Assembly (NCBI RefSeq): GCF_004118155.1
Contig: NZ_SAIQ01000001.1
Span: forward strand, 620,001 to 684,000
DNA from: Edaphocola flava
GTDB taxonomy: Bacteria; Bacteroidota; Bacteroidia; Chitinophagales; Chitinophagaceae
DNA: 64,000 bases
Direction of reading: 5' to 3'
Positions 1 to 7,797 of the stretch are shown here, in pieces (position 1 is the stretch's first letter; every line of letters begins with the position of its first letter). The notes beneath the pieces were generated by a model. That model made no database searches. It was not told the DNA's origin and was given only the letters and a program-made list of their open reading frames with translations. Position numbers and translations under genes: made by a program.

Positions 1-50
1 GCCTGTTGCAGGGTCTCCTGTGCTTTGATGGTGAAATTATTTAAGTTCAT
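1..50 (-). CDS. clpB: ClpB disaggregase, N-terminal fragment
   Basis: Only the first 16 codons are inside the window. The start codon is at 48-50 on the minus strand and the translation begins MNLNNFTIKAQETLQQ, which matches the usual N-terminus of Bacteroidota ClpB (first helix of the Clp-N domain). ClpB is a cytoplasmic AAA+ chaperone that works with DnaK to dissolve protein aggregates. The call rests on 16 residues, so paralogues such as ClpC cannot be fully excluded. Confidence 0.72.
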   Translation of the reverse strand, partial: MNLNNFTIKAQETLQQ

Positions 51-221
51 AGCTAGACGCTTTGTTTTCTTTTATAAAATTAATCCTACAAACTAAGCAC
101 CAGAAACAAATACATGATATTTCGTCATTATTTAACAGTAGTGCCCTGACGGGCCGTCGTGTCCTGTTTTTATGACCGGAAAATATTACCGATTTTTATA
201 TTCTATTGTGTAAAATTGGCA

Positions 222-1517
222 TTAAGACTGACTTGCAGGCTCCTGTACGATCGCGTTAAGGTGATCAAAAAATGCCGGATATGATTTATTCACGGCATCA
301 GCCTGTGTAATATGTACCGTACCATCGGCCTTTAAAGCCAGTATAGCTGCTGCCATAGCAATGCGGTGATCATTGCAGGAATCTACAGTTGCGCCTTTTA
401 CATCAGCCTTTCCTTTTACGATCATATAATCATCCTGCAGGGTAATAGAAACACCCATTTTGCCCATCTGCTCCTGCAAGGTCAGGGCACGGTTACTCTC
501 CTTATGTTGTAATCTGCTTACGCCTTCTATAACAGAAGTTCCTTCTGCGCAGGCAGCCAGCACCACTAATGGAGGGAACAGGTCCGGGCAGTCTGTTGCA
601 TCGAACTGGAATGCTTTCAGGGCCTGATGTTGCACCACAACTTCTTCTGTAGTGATAGACATACGACAACCACAATCATGCAGGGCTTCTATAATTTTTT
701 TATCGGCCTGTGCTGAGAATACGTCCAGTCCGCTGACGCTTACCGATCCGGCGATAGCACCGGCAACAAGAAAGAATGCTGCATTACTCCAATCGCCCTC
801 TACAGACACTTTTTTCAGCCCCTGAGCGGCAACAGCTTTTTTCGGATTAAAGGTGAATCGTTTGTAATTATCGTTCTGCGGTACATTCATACCAAAAATC
901 TCCAGTACCTGTAAGGTAAGATCAATATAAGGTTTGCTATTCAGCTGCAGGACGGCAATGGTTACGGGTTCGGTGATCTCCGCCTGAGCATAGGCCATCA
1001 GCACACCGGTAAGTACCTGAGAGGTAATGCTTCCGTCCAGGGTGATATCTTTAGGCTGCAAGGGGCCTTTTATGGTAATCGGGAACCCTTGTGTGACATC
1101 GCTGGTATAGTGTATACCAAGCGTAGTACATGCCTCTTCTATAAGCTTCAGTGGTCGGTTCCGCAAAGAACCTTCCGCTTCTATAGCGATCTCTTTGCCG
1201 GCCAGTGCCGCAATCATACTAAACATACGCAATGCCAGACCACTTTCTCCACAATGAATCATCGGTTCTATCGCATCATTCGGAAAGCCCTCCGAATCCA
1301 CTTCAACCTTTTGCTCATCCGGTATATATTGTGCTGCAGCTCCCAACTGTCTGATCAGGGAAAGCGCGGCTTTCTCATCTGCAGAGCCGCCGAAGTGCTC
1401 CAGCACGGTCTTTCCCTTGCGTAATAATGCCGCGGCCAGCAGGCGCTGACTTACACTTTTAGAAGATGGGATACGTATATTTCCTTTAACGGCCTGTGGT
1501 TGTATAGATATATTCAT
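222..1517 (-). CDS. aroA: 3-phosphoshikimate 1-carboxyvinyltransferase (EPSP synthase)
   Basis: 431 aa, normal family length. The enzyme transfers enolpyruvyl from PEP to shikimate 3-phosphate, the sixth step of the shikimate pathway, in the cytoplasm. Visible family motifs are PSSKSVSQR near residue 17, CGESGLALRM near 89, NSKPYIDLTLQ near 193, RLQHKESNR near 338 and DHRIAMAAA near 390. The GESGLALR loop differs from the LGNAGTA loop of the enterobacterial class. It is the last gene of a leftward cluster with aroB (29 bp upstream) and the DAHP synthase/chorismate mutase gene, probably one transcript. Confidence 0.95.
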   Translation of the reverse strand: MNISIQPQAVKGNIRIPSSKSVSQRLLAAALLRKGKTVLEHFGGSADEKAALSLIRQLGAAAQYIPDEQKVEVDSEGFPNDAIEPMIHCGESGLALRMFSMIAALAGKEIAIEAEGSLRNRPLKLIEEACTTLGIHYTSDVTQGFPITIKGPLQPKDITLDGSITSQVLTGVLMAYAQAEITEPVTIAVLQLNSKPYIDLTLQVLEIFGMNVPQNDNYKRFTFNPKKAVAAQGLKKVSVEGDWSNAAFFLVAGAIAGSVSVSGLDVFSAQADKKIIEALHDCGCRMSITTEEVVVQHQALKAFQFDATDCPDLFPPLVVLAACAEGTSVIEGVSRLQHKESNRALTLQEQMGKMGVSITLQDDYMIVKGKADVKGATVDSCNDHRIAMAAAILALKADGTVHITQADAVNKSYPAFFDHLNAIVQEPASQS

Positions 1518-1546
1518 TAATGATCACTGTTTTGAAAATATGCTGA

Positions 1547-2557
1547 TTAGTGCATTGCTGCAGCTATGATATCAAATGAGATGGTGCTGATCTCTGCTGC
1601 TCCGATGGATTGTAGTAAAATATAGTCAATCCCGGATCCTGCTGTTTTCTTATCGGCCTGCATTAATGCAAGTGTGGCTTCTTTATCAAAAGCCAGATGG
1701 TGCGGTAAGTGATATTGCACGATCAGTTTTTGTAACCGTTCTGCTTCTGTAAAGCCTGTTAATTGTGCAGATAGTTGCGCGGCAAAACACATGCCTATGC
1801 TTACAGCTGCACCATGGGCCAGCTGATACGGGTTTTCTATGGCATGGGCCAGTGTATGGCCGAAGTTGAGTTTCTTACGCTCTCCCCGTTCAAATTCATC
1901 CTGCTGTACCACTCTTGCTTTCAGTAAAGCATTGCGTTGTACCAGTTCGGCTAATAATGTATGCTGCTGCTGATAGTCTGCCAGTGTATGTGCTTCCAGC
2001 GCGGCAAATAAATCGGCATCATAGATCGCCGCGTGTTTAATGATTTCTGCGAAACCATTGATCCACTCTTCCTGCGGAAGCGTACGCAGCAATTGATAAT
2101 CATACAACAGGAACTCCGGCTGCAGTGTAAGTCCAATCATGTTTTTGGCCATGCCGATATCCAGCCCGTTCTTCCCTCCGATAGCAGCATCTACCATAGC
2201 CAGTATTGTTGTCGGTACAAATCCGAAACGGATGCCCCGTTTATATATGCCGGCAAGGAATCCGGTAAAATCGGAGACTACTCCACCGCCAACACCAACC
2301 AGAAAACAGTTACGATCTGCATGGAATGCAAGCAATTCATTTACGGCACGCTCCAGTACCGTAAGGCTTTTGGCCGCTTCTCCTGCAGGAAGTATAATTA
2401 CTTCTTTGTCTGCAAAGATGGCTTCATGTGCTGCATAAACATTTGTATCGGTCACATAGATTGTGCGTCCGGACAGCAGTTCCGGCAATGCCTCTATTGA
2501 CGCATCGAAACAAAATTGTGTTGCAGCCTTTGTGAATTGTATCGAAATCGCCTGCAT
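1547..2557 (-). CDS. aroB: 3-dehydroquinate synthase
   Basis: 336 aa, slightly shorter than the usual ~350-360. It converts DAHP to 3-dehydroquinate using NAD and a divalent metal, the second shikimate step. The NAD-binding GVGGGVVSD motif, the EIIKHA metal-ligand motif, GHTLAHAIE and HGAAVSIG are all visible in order. It lies 2 bp downstream of the DAHP synthase gene and 29 bp upstream of aroA, so co-transcription is very likely. Confidence 0.95.
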   Translation of the reverse strand: MQAISIQFTKAATQFCFDASIEALPELLSGRTIYVTDTNVYAAHEAIFADKEVIILPAGEAAKSLTVLERAVNELLAFHADRNCFLVGVGGGVVSDFTGFLAGIYKRGIRFGFVPTTILAMVDAAIGGKNGLDIGMAKNMIGLTLQPEFLLYDYQLLRTLPQEEWINGFAEIIKHAAIYDADLFAALEAHTLADYQQQHTLLAELVQRNALLKARVVQQDEFERGERKKLNFGHTLAHAIENPYQLAHGAAVSIGMCFAAQLSAQLTGFTEAERLQKLIVQYHLPHHLAFDKEATLALMQADKKTAGSGIDYILLQSIGAAEISTISFDIIAAAMH

Positions 2558-2559
2558 GA

Positions 2560-3639
2560 TTAATCTTTTTTCTGATTCATGACCATATCCTGTTGCTTAA
2601 TGCTCTCCAGGTGTATGGCATCGAAATACTGAATGATGAATTCTTCGCTTAATCCCAGGGCGGCACCTTTGGCACATAAACGGTCCAGTATTTCCTTCCA
2701 GCGGCTTACCTGCAGAATCGTGACATCATTCTCTTTTTTATATTTACCGATCTCCTGTACCAGCTGCATCCGGCTGGCCAGCAGTTCGATGATTTCATTA
2801 TCCAACTGGTTGATCTGCGTGCGGTATTTCTGCATCAGGGTGTGCAACTCTTCCGTGGGCATTTCTTCCTGCCTCCAGATAATCTGATCCAGAATATGCA
2901 CCAGATTATTGGGGGTTACCTGCTGACGGGCATCGCTCCAGGCAGCATCGGGGTTGATATGGGATTCTATCATAACCCCGTCATAGCGCAGGTCCATTGC
3001 TTTTTGAATGGTTTCCTGCAGCAGGTGGCGATTACCGCAGATATGTGAGGGGTCAATAATAAAAGGTACATCACTGCATCTGCGTTTCATTTCCAGTGCC
3101 AGATGCCACATGGGTGCATTGCGGTATACGGTATTGCCATAATGCGAAAACCCACGATGTATCAGACCAATCGCCTTATCTCCCGTTTTCTGCATGCGCT
3201 CATAGGCTCCAAGCCAGAGTTCCACATCTGCATTCACCGGGTTCTTGATATATACCGGTACATCTACACCATACAATACGTCTGCGACTTCCTGTACACT
3301 GAAGGGGTTTACAGTCGTGCGGGCACCGATCCAGAGCACGTCGATTCCGGCTTTGAGTGCCTCTTCTGTCTGCCGGGCATTGGCCACTTCTACAGCCAGG
3401 GGCAAGCCTGTCTGATCTTTGGCTTCCTGTAGCCAGCTCAGCCCAACTGATCCTACTCCTTCGAAACTGCCCGGTCTTGTCCGGGGTTTCCAGATACCGG
3501 CACGTAATATATCTACTCTACCCGTCTGTTTTAATGCCTCTGCTGTAGCCAATACCTGTTCACGCGTTTCGGCACTGCAAGGGCCGGAAATGATCAGGGG
3601 TCGTTTATCTAAAATCTGCTTTATTGTTTCTGCACTCAT
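2560..3639 (-). CDS. Bifunctional DAHP synthase / chorismate mutase
   Basis: 359 aa. Residues ~10-260 form a type I-beta (KDO8P synthase-like) DAHP synthase barrel, with GPCSAETREQ, KPRTRPGSFEGVG and IDPSHICGNR motifs. It condenses PEP and erythrose 4-phosphate, the entry step of aromatic synthesis. Residues ~270-355 form an all-helical AroQ-type chorismate mutase (INQLDNEIIELLASRM, VQEIGKYKK). In other Bacteroidota such a C-terminal mutase domain lets prephenate or chorismate inhibit the synthase; that regulation is inferred here. It is the first shikimate enzyme gene of the aroB-aroA cluster and begins 20 bp after a Zn-ribbon gene. Confidence 0.93.
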   Translation of the reverse strand: MSAETIKQILDKRPLIISGPCSAETREQVLATAEALKQTGRVDILRAGIWKPRTRPGSFEGVGSVGLSWLQEAKDQTGLPLAVEVANARQTEEALKAGIDVLWIGARTTVNPFSVQEVADVLYGVDVPVYIKNPVNADVELWLGAYERMQKTGDKAIGLIHRGFSHYGNTVYRNAPMWHLALEMKRRCSDVPFIIDPSHICGNRHLLQETIQKAMDLRYDGVMIESHINPDAAWSDARQQVTPNNLVHILDQIIWRQEEMPTEELHTLMQKYRTQINQLDNEIIELLASRMQLVQEIGKYKKENDVTILQVSRWKEILDRLCAKGAALGLSEEFIIQYFDAIHLESIKQQDMVMNQKKD

Positions 3640-3659
3640 GTGATTTCTCTTAATATAGT

Positions 3660-4028
3660 TCAGGGCTTATCCCTTTTTACGATCAGCACCCAGTCTGACT
3701 CCAGCGACAGGTATCCGTATTCGTAACAGAACTGGTATACATGGCCTTTCTGCGTCTGGTGCTGATGGGTATGATAACGGGTTTGAAAACCATGCTGTAG
3801 CAAGGTTTCCCGACGTACTTTAACCGTCGGTTCTCCTGTTTCCATCAACTGCTGCAAAATTCGCCTATTCTTGCGCAGTATATTGTTAATATTTCGGACA
3901 AAATTGTTCTGATCACTGTTTTGCCGGTTATTAAAATGGTTACGGCAAGCATCATCACAGAATTTTTTATCTGTACGGCCTTTTAGTTGCCTGGAGCAGT
4001 CCAGGCAACGCTTTTCTTTGGTTTCCAT
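3660..4028 (-). CDS. Small zinc-ribbon protein, function unknown
   Basis: 122 aa from the ATG at 4026-4028; a start 10 codons further upstream (4058) is also open. The N-terminus has four cysteines, C8-x2-C11-x12-C24-x3-C28, a zinc-ribbon pattern (CLDC...CDDAC). The rest is basic and helical, with no recognised catalytic motif. It lies directly upstream of the DAHP synthase gene and is divergent from ssb. A nucleic-acid-binding role is possible from the zinc ribbon and basic character, but that is inference. Confidence 0.75.
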   Translation of the reverse strand: METKEKRCLDCSRQLKGRTDKKFCDDACRNHFNNRQNSDQNNFVRNINNILRKNRRILQQLMETGEPTVKVRRETLLQHGFQTRYHTHQHQTQKGHVYQFCYEYGYLSLESDWVLIVKRDKP

Positions 4029-4191
4029 AGGTTTCAATTCGGTTTTAGACGACAACAAACGGTTACAAACAATTATACCAGTACATAAGCACTTAAATAC
4101 CGGTTCAGGCCGCTACCCGTCTGCATCTTTGTATCAGCAAGTAACACAAAATAGCAAACAAATTTCATTATTCATTTTAAATTTTATTCAG

Positions 4192-4590
4192 ATGAACAGC
4201 TTAAACAACAGCGTAAGATTAATCGGTTATGCAGGAGCAGACCCGGAGACTAAAACCCTGGACAATGGTATTACTGTAGCCCGTGTACGCCTGGCAACGA
4301 ATGACCGGTACAAAAACAGGAAAGGAGAATGGCAGCATGAAACTACCTGGCACCAGATCGTACTCTGGGACAAACTGGCGGCCAAAGCAGAACAGCAAAT
4401 ATTTAAAGGGGCTATGATACTGATTGAGGGTAAGATTACCAGCCGCAGCTATGTCAATGCCTCAGGACAGGCACAATATATTACCGAAATAAGGGCCGGT
4501 AATTACATGCTTCTGGATAAGAAGAACGATCAACAGTGGCCTGAGCAGGCTGAGGAAAGCTTTGTAGCAGAAGAGCATCTGCCTTTCTAA
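4192..4590 (+). CDS. ssb: Single-stranded DNA-binding protein
   Basis: 132 aa from the ATG at 4192, which gives the conserved MNSLNNSVRLIGYAG start; the longer in-frame extension to 4018 overlaps the divergent gene and is unlikely. Residues ~1-105 form the SSB OB fold. The short acidic tail ends EEHLPF, equivalent to the conserved tip that recruits repair and replication proteins. It coats single-stranded DNA in replication, repair and recombination. This short form (about 130 aa, abrupt tail) may be one of several ssb paralogues. Confidence 0.92.
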   Translation: MNSLNNSVRLIGYAGADPETKTLDNGITVARVRLATNDRYKNRKGEWQHETTWHQIVLWDKLAAKAEQQIFKGAMILIEGKITSRSYVNASGQAQYITEIRAGNYMLLDKKNDQQWPEQAEESFVAEEHLPF

Positions 4591-4617
4591 AATAAAACCT
4601 GCACCTTAACACCTTAA

Positions 4618-4656
4618 TATGCGATTAAAGACAAACGGTTTGTCTTTAATCGCATA
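4618..4656. terminator. 39-nt perfect inverted repeat between ssb and bcp
   Basis: Two 19-nt arms (4618-4636 and 4638-4656) are exact reverse complements around one base, followed by a T run at 4657-4661. It can end ssb transcription. Its right arm also overlaps the putative -7 box of bcp, so it could additionally act as an operator. Confidence 0.65.
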
Positions 4657-4680
4657 TTTTTGCAAGACAAACATTGTCTT
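4655..4680 (+). promoter_or_regulatory. Putative bcp promoter with operator-like palindrome
   Basis: TATTTTTG at 4655-4662 fits the Bacteroidota -7 element TAnnTTTG. It is followed at 4664-4680 by an inverted repeat (AAGACAA, 3-nt loop, TTGTCTT) that would cover the start site, four bases before the bcp ATG. No good -33 TTG at the usual distance was found. Confidence 0.4.
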
Positions 4681-4684
4681 ATTT

Positions 4685-5146
4685 ATGCTACAAGCAGGAG
4701 ATAAAGCTCCCGATTTCAAAGCAATTGACCAATATGGCCAGGAGCACCAGTTAAAGGATTATAAAGGAAAGAAACTGGCTATTTATTTTTATCCGAAGGA
4801 TAATACACCAACCTGTACTACACAGGCCTGTAACCTGAGAGACAACTTCAATACCTTAAAAGATAAGGGGATTACCATTCTCGGCGTAAGCATTGACGCG
4901 ACCAAAAGTCACCAGAAATTTTCGGATAAGTTCCAGTTAAACTTCCCTATCCTGTCTGACGAAGATCACCATATGGTAGAGGCTTATCAGGTCTGGCAGC
5001 TGAAAAAGTTTATGGGCAGGGAATATATGGGTACGGTGCGTACTACCTTCTTAATTAACGAGAAAGGTATTATCGAACACATTATCGATAAGGTAAAAAG
5101 TAAGGATCATGCACAGCAGATCCTGGATACCTGGGCGCTGAATTAA
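4685..5146 (+). CDS. bcp: Thioredoxin-dependent thiol peroxidase (Bcp/PrxQ)
   Basis: 153 aa from the ATG at 4685, which gives MLQAGDKAPDF, the normal PrxQ start; the upstream in-frame ATG at 4619 lies inside a hairpin and is rejected. It reduces hydrogen peroxide and organic hydroperoxides in the cytoplasm. The peroxidatic Cys44 in TPTCTTQAC and the resolving Cys49 five residues later identify the atypical 2-Cys type, with thioredoxin as reductant. An inverted repeat just before the start codon may control it. Confidence 0.93.
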   Translation: MLQAGDKAPDFKAIDQYGQEHQLKDYKGKKLAIYFYPKDNTPTCTTQACNLRDNFNTLKDKGITILGVSIDATKSHQKFSDKFQLNFPILSDEDHHMVEAYQVWQLKKFMGREYMGTVRTTFLINEKGIIEHIIDKVKSKDHAQQILDTWALN

Positions 5147-5218
5147 ACTTCTGCCGAATTTTATTATCTTAGTACTATTGTTTGGCATCGCTGCCTTAAC
5201 ATCCGAAAAATATACATT

Positions 5219-5980
5219 ATGATGAAAAATATCCTGAAAGGCGGACTTTTGATCGCTTCTTTATTTGCAACAGGTGTGCAGGCAAAGGCACAGAATGCCA
5301 ATGAACTGCTCAACTCCCTGTTTGGCAATAAAAACCAGCAAAATACTTCCGGCACGAACAGCGCCGGCAACCTGAGCAATGCACAGGTTGTAAGTGGCCT
5401 CAAAGAAGCCTTGCGGATAGGAGCCAATAATGCTGCCGGTAAATTATCGGTTACAGATGGTTTCTTTAAAAATGCTGCTGTAAAAATCCTGATGCCGCCT
5501 GAGGTACAGCAGGTAGAAAGGACCCTGCGTTCTGTGGGTATGGGCGCCTTGGTAGATAAAGCGATCCTGTCGATGAACCGCGCTGCGGAGGATGCATCCA
5601 AACAGGCTGCTCCTATTTTCGTCAATGCCATTACAACTATGTCTTTGCAGGATGGTATCGGTATCCTGACCGGTGGCAACAATGCGGCGACCAATTACCT
5701 GAAACTGAGGACTTCTGATGCACTTACACAAGCGTTCAGACCAATCATTCAGAGTTCCCTGCAAAAGGTTGGTGCAACCAATATCTGGAAAACGGTATTC
5801 ACTACTTATAACCAGTTACCGCTGGTGAGCCGCAAGGTTAATCCAGACCTGAGTAGCTATGTGGTACAAAAAGCAATGGACGGTATGTTCTACAGCATTG
5901 CTCAGGAAGAAACCAAGATCCGTACAGACCCTGCTGCACAGGTAACCAGCCTGTTGAAACAGGTGTTCGGAAGGAAATAA
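5219..5980 (+). CDS. DUF4197 family secreted protein
   Basis: 253 aa with a Sec signal peptide (hydrophobic stretch ~8-20, cleavage near QAKA-QN). The mature part has the DUF4197 features: NAQVVSGLKEALRIGAN, then VERTLRSVGMG and LNRAAEDASKQAAPIFVNAI-like helices (seen here as MNRAAEDAS). The family is widespread in Bacteroidota and Proteobacteria and has no established function. Adjacent ATG codons at 5219 and 5222 are both possible starts. A terminator follows at 6001. Confidence 0.85.
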   Translation: MMKNILKGGLLIASLFATGVQAKAQNANELLNSLFGNKNQQNTSGTNSAGNLSNAQVVSGLKEALRIGANNAAGKLSVTDGFFKNAAVKILMPPEVQQVERTLRSVGMGALVDKAILSMNRAAEDASKQAAPIFVNAITTMSLQDGIGILTGGNNAATNYLKLRTSDALTQAFRPIIQSSLQKVGATNIWKTVFTTYNQLPLVSRKVNPDLSSYVVQKAMDGMFYSIAQEETKIRTDPAAQVTSLLKQVFGRK

Positions 5981-6000
5981 GAAAATTCATTTTATAGTCA

Positions 6001-6031
6001 AAAGCGATATGCCCTGCATGTCGCTTTTTTG
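6001..6031 (+). terminator. Rho-independent terminator after the DUF4197 gene
   Basis: 12-bp stem AAAGCGATATGC / GCATGTCGCTTT with one G-U pair and a 3-nt loop, followed by a T run. Confidence 0.8.
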
Positions 6032-6086
6032 ATTATAAAGGCATAAATGAAGCAAATACGCAGATAAACATTACGCATTTATGAAA

Positions 6087-6119
6087 TTGTTTATTCAATG
6101 CCTATTTATATTAATTTTG
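6087..6119 (+). promoter_or_regulatory. Putative pth promoter, start site near the ATG
   Basis: TTG at 6087-6089 and TAATTTTG at 6112-6119, spacer 22 nt, fit the Bacteroidota promoter. The -7 box ends 5 nt before the pth ATG, so the message may have almost no leader. Confidence 0.45.
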
Positions 6120-6124
6120 CAGCC

Positions 6125-6685
6125 ATGAAATACTTAATCGTTGGCCTGGGCAATATCGGTTATGAATATGATGCGACCAGGCACAATATCGGTTTTGATG
6201 TAGCGGATGCCTTCGTGATCAAACACGGGGGTAAATTTGAACAGGATCGGCTGGCTTTTGTGGCTAATGTAAAATGGAAGGGTAAACAATTTGTCGTGAT
6301 CAAACCGACAACTTATATGAACCTGAGTGGTAAGGCCCTTAAGTACTGGATGGATAAAGAAAAAATTGCACTGGAAAATGTCCTGGTTATCGTTGATGAC
6401 CTGGCGCTTCCTCTGGAGGCGCTACGCCTGCGCCCCAGCGGTAGTGATGCCGGCCATAACGGGCTGCGCGATATACAGGCAACCTTAGGCACGACCAATT
6501 ATCCGCGTTTACGCTTCGGTATCGGCAATAATTTCCCAAAAGGCAAGCAAGTCGATTTTGTACTGGGTAAATGGAAGCCCGATGAAATGCCAATCATCCA
6601 TGAAAAAGTGCTTACCTCAATCGATATTATTGAGAGCTTTGCCGCTATGGGTATGGCTCGTACCATGAATACTTATAATAAATAA
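6125..6685 (+). CDS. pth: Peptidyl-tRNA hydrolase
   Basis: 186 aa from the ATG at 6125, which gives MKYLIVGLGNIGYEYDATRHN, the family start; the upstream ATG at 6098 would be overlapped by the promoter. The enzyme frees tRNA from stalled peptidyl-tRNA. The catalytic His of RHNIGF (~residue 21), NLSGKAL, VDDLALP and GHNGLRDI are present. It is followed 27 bp later by a conserved Bacteroidota gene that has its own -7 box. Confidence 0.95.
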   Translation: MKYLIVGLGNIGYEYDATRHNIGFDVADAFVIKHGGKFEQDRLAFVANVKWKGKQFVVIKPTTYMNLSGKALKYWMDKEKIALENVLVIVDDLALPLEALRLRPSGSDAGHNGLRDIQATLGTTNYPRLRFGIGNNFPKGKQVDFVLGKWKPDEMPIIHEKVLTSIDIIESFAAMGMARTMNTYNK

Positions 6686-6700
6686 TCTCATTCAAAATAG

Positions 6701-6708
6701 TACCTTTG
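6701..6708 (+). promoter_or_regulatory. Putative -7 box directly before the 6713 gene
   Basis: TACCTTTG matches TAnnTTTG and ends 4 nt before the ATG at 6713. With usual spacing the transcript would begin at or next to the start codon. No clear -33 TTG is seen. Confidence 0.4.
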
Positions 6709-6712
6709 TAAG

Positions 6713-7237
6713 ATGAATCAGAATACTATCGCATCTATTATTCCTCAGGATTTTGATGACAGTTCGCGTGTATGGATCTATCAGAGTACCCGACCATTTA
6801 ATGAACAGCAGGAATTGGAGATCAATGAACAATTACTGCATTTTATCAGCCAGTGGAATGCGCACGGCGCACCAGTTAAAGGCTGGGGTAAATTATTGTT
6901 CGGTCGTTTTGTTGTACTGATGGCTGATGAAACGCAGGAGAAAGTAAGCGGCTGCAGTACTGATAGTTCTGTAAGAGTGATCAAGAGCATCGAGCGCCAG
7001 TACGAATGCAACCTGTTTGATCGCCTTTCAATTACCTTCCTGGTAAAAGGCAAAGCCGAGGTGCTGCCGATGAACCAGGTACAATATGCACTGGATAAGG
7101 GTTATATACAACAGGACACATTACTGTTCAACAACCTGGTATCCAGCAAGAAGGAGATGCTGGAGCAATGGCTGCAACCGCTGCAGGATAGCTGGCTGGC
7201 CCCACGTTTACAATTTTCTACTCCTACCAACTCATAA
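6713..7237 (+). CDS. Conserved Bacteroidota protein (often misnamed 'ABC transporter ATPase')
   Basis: 174 aa, cytoplasmic. Proteins of this type in Bacteroidota carry the label 'ABC transporter ATPase', but there is no Walker A, signature or Walker B motif here. Visible blocks are RVWIYQSTRPF, WNAHGAPVKGWGKLLFGRF and FDRLSITFLV, followed by a helical C-terminus. A conserved Cys/Asp/Ser-containing stretch (SGCSTDSSVR, ~residue 80) may be an active site; that is a guess. It sits 2 bp before dcd, so the two are probably co-transcribed. Function unknown. Confidence 0.8.
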   Translation: MNQNTIASIIPQDFDDSSRVWIYQSTRPFNEQQELEINEQLLHFISQWNAHGAPVKGWGKLLFGRFVVLMADETQEKVSGCSTDSSVRVIKSIERQYECNLFDRLSITFLVKGKAEVLPMNQVQYALDKGYIQQDTLLFNNLVSSKKEMLEQWLQPLQDSWLAPRLQFSTPTNS

Positions 7238-7239
7238 AC

Positions 7240-7776
7240 ATGATCTTATCAGATAAAAAAATCTTAGCTGAGATTGAAAAAGGAACGATTGTTATCGATC
7301 CTTATGACAGAAGCTACCTTGGCAGTAATTCTTATGATGTGCATCTGGGTAAATATTTAGCCGTATACAAAGATGCGATCCTGGATGCGAAGGCTCATAA
7401 TGAGATCACCCATTTCGAAATACCGGAAGATGGTTATGTATTGCAACCGGGTGTATTATACCTGGGGGTAACGCAGGAGTATACCGAAACGCATGAGCAT
7501 GTGCCATTCCTCGAAGGAAAATCCTCTACAGGCCGCCTGGGTATTGACATTCATGCTACCGCGGGTAAAGGTGATGTTGGTTTTTGTAATACCTGGACCT
7601 TGGAAATTTCCTGTGTGCATCCGGTGCGGATCTATGCCGGCATGCCGATCGGTCAGCTGATCTACTTCCCGGTAGACGGCGAGGTAGAGCACCTGTACAA
7701 TAAAAAACAAAATGCCAAGTATACCGAACGTACGATACGCCCGGTAGAAAGTATGATGTGGAAAAACAGCTTTTAA
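7240..7776 (+). CDS. dcd: dCTP deaminase
   Basis: 178 aa. The enzyme deaminates dCTP to dUTP, feeding dTTP synthesis. Family blocks are present: LGSNSYDVHLGKYL (~27), LEGKSSTGRLGIDIHATAG (~91) and the catalytic-Glu segment WTLEIS (~116). The fold is the dUTPase-like trimer. It follows the 6713 gene by 2 bp and precedes the hydroxyacyl-CoA dehydrogenase by about 20 bp. Confidence 0.93.
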   Translation: MILSDKKILAEIEKGTIVIDPYDRSYLGSNSYDVHLGKYLAVYKDAILDAKAHNEITHFEIPEDGYVLQPGVLYLGVTQEYTETHEHVPFLEGKSSTGRLGIDIHATAGKGDVGFCNTWTLEISCVHPVRIYAGMPIGQLIYFPVDGEVEHLYNKKQNAKYTERTIRPVESMMWKNSF

Positions 7777-7797
7777 TTTTTATATAGTTATATAATG

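Noticed and set aside
6713-7237. Label 'ABC transporter ATPase' usually given to this family
   Set aside because: No Walker A, signature or Walker B motif can be found in the 174 residues; the label appears to be a propagated error.
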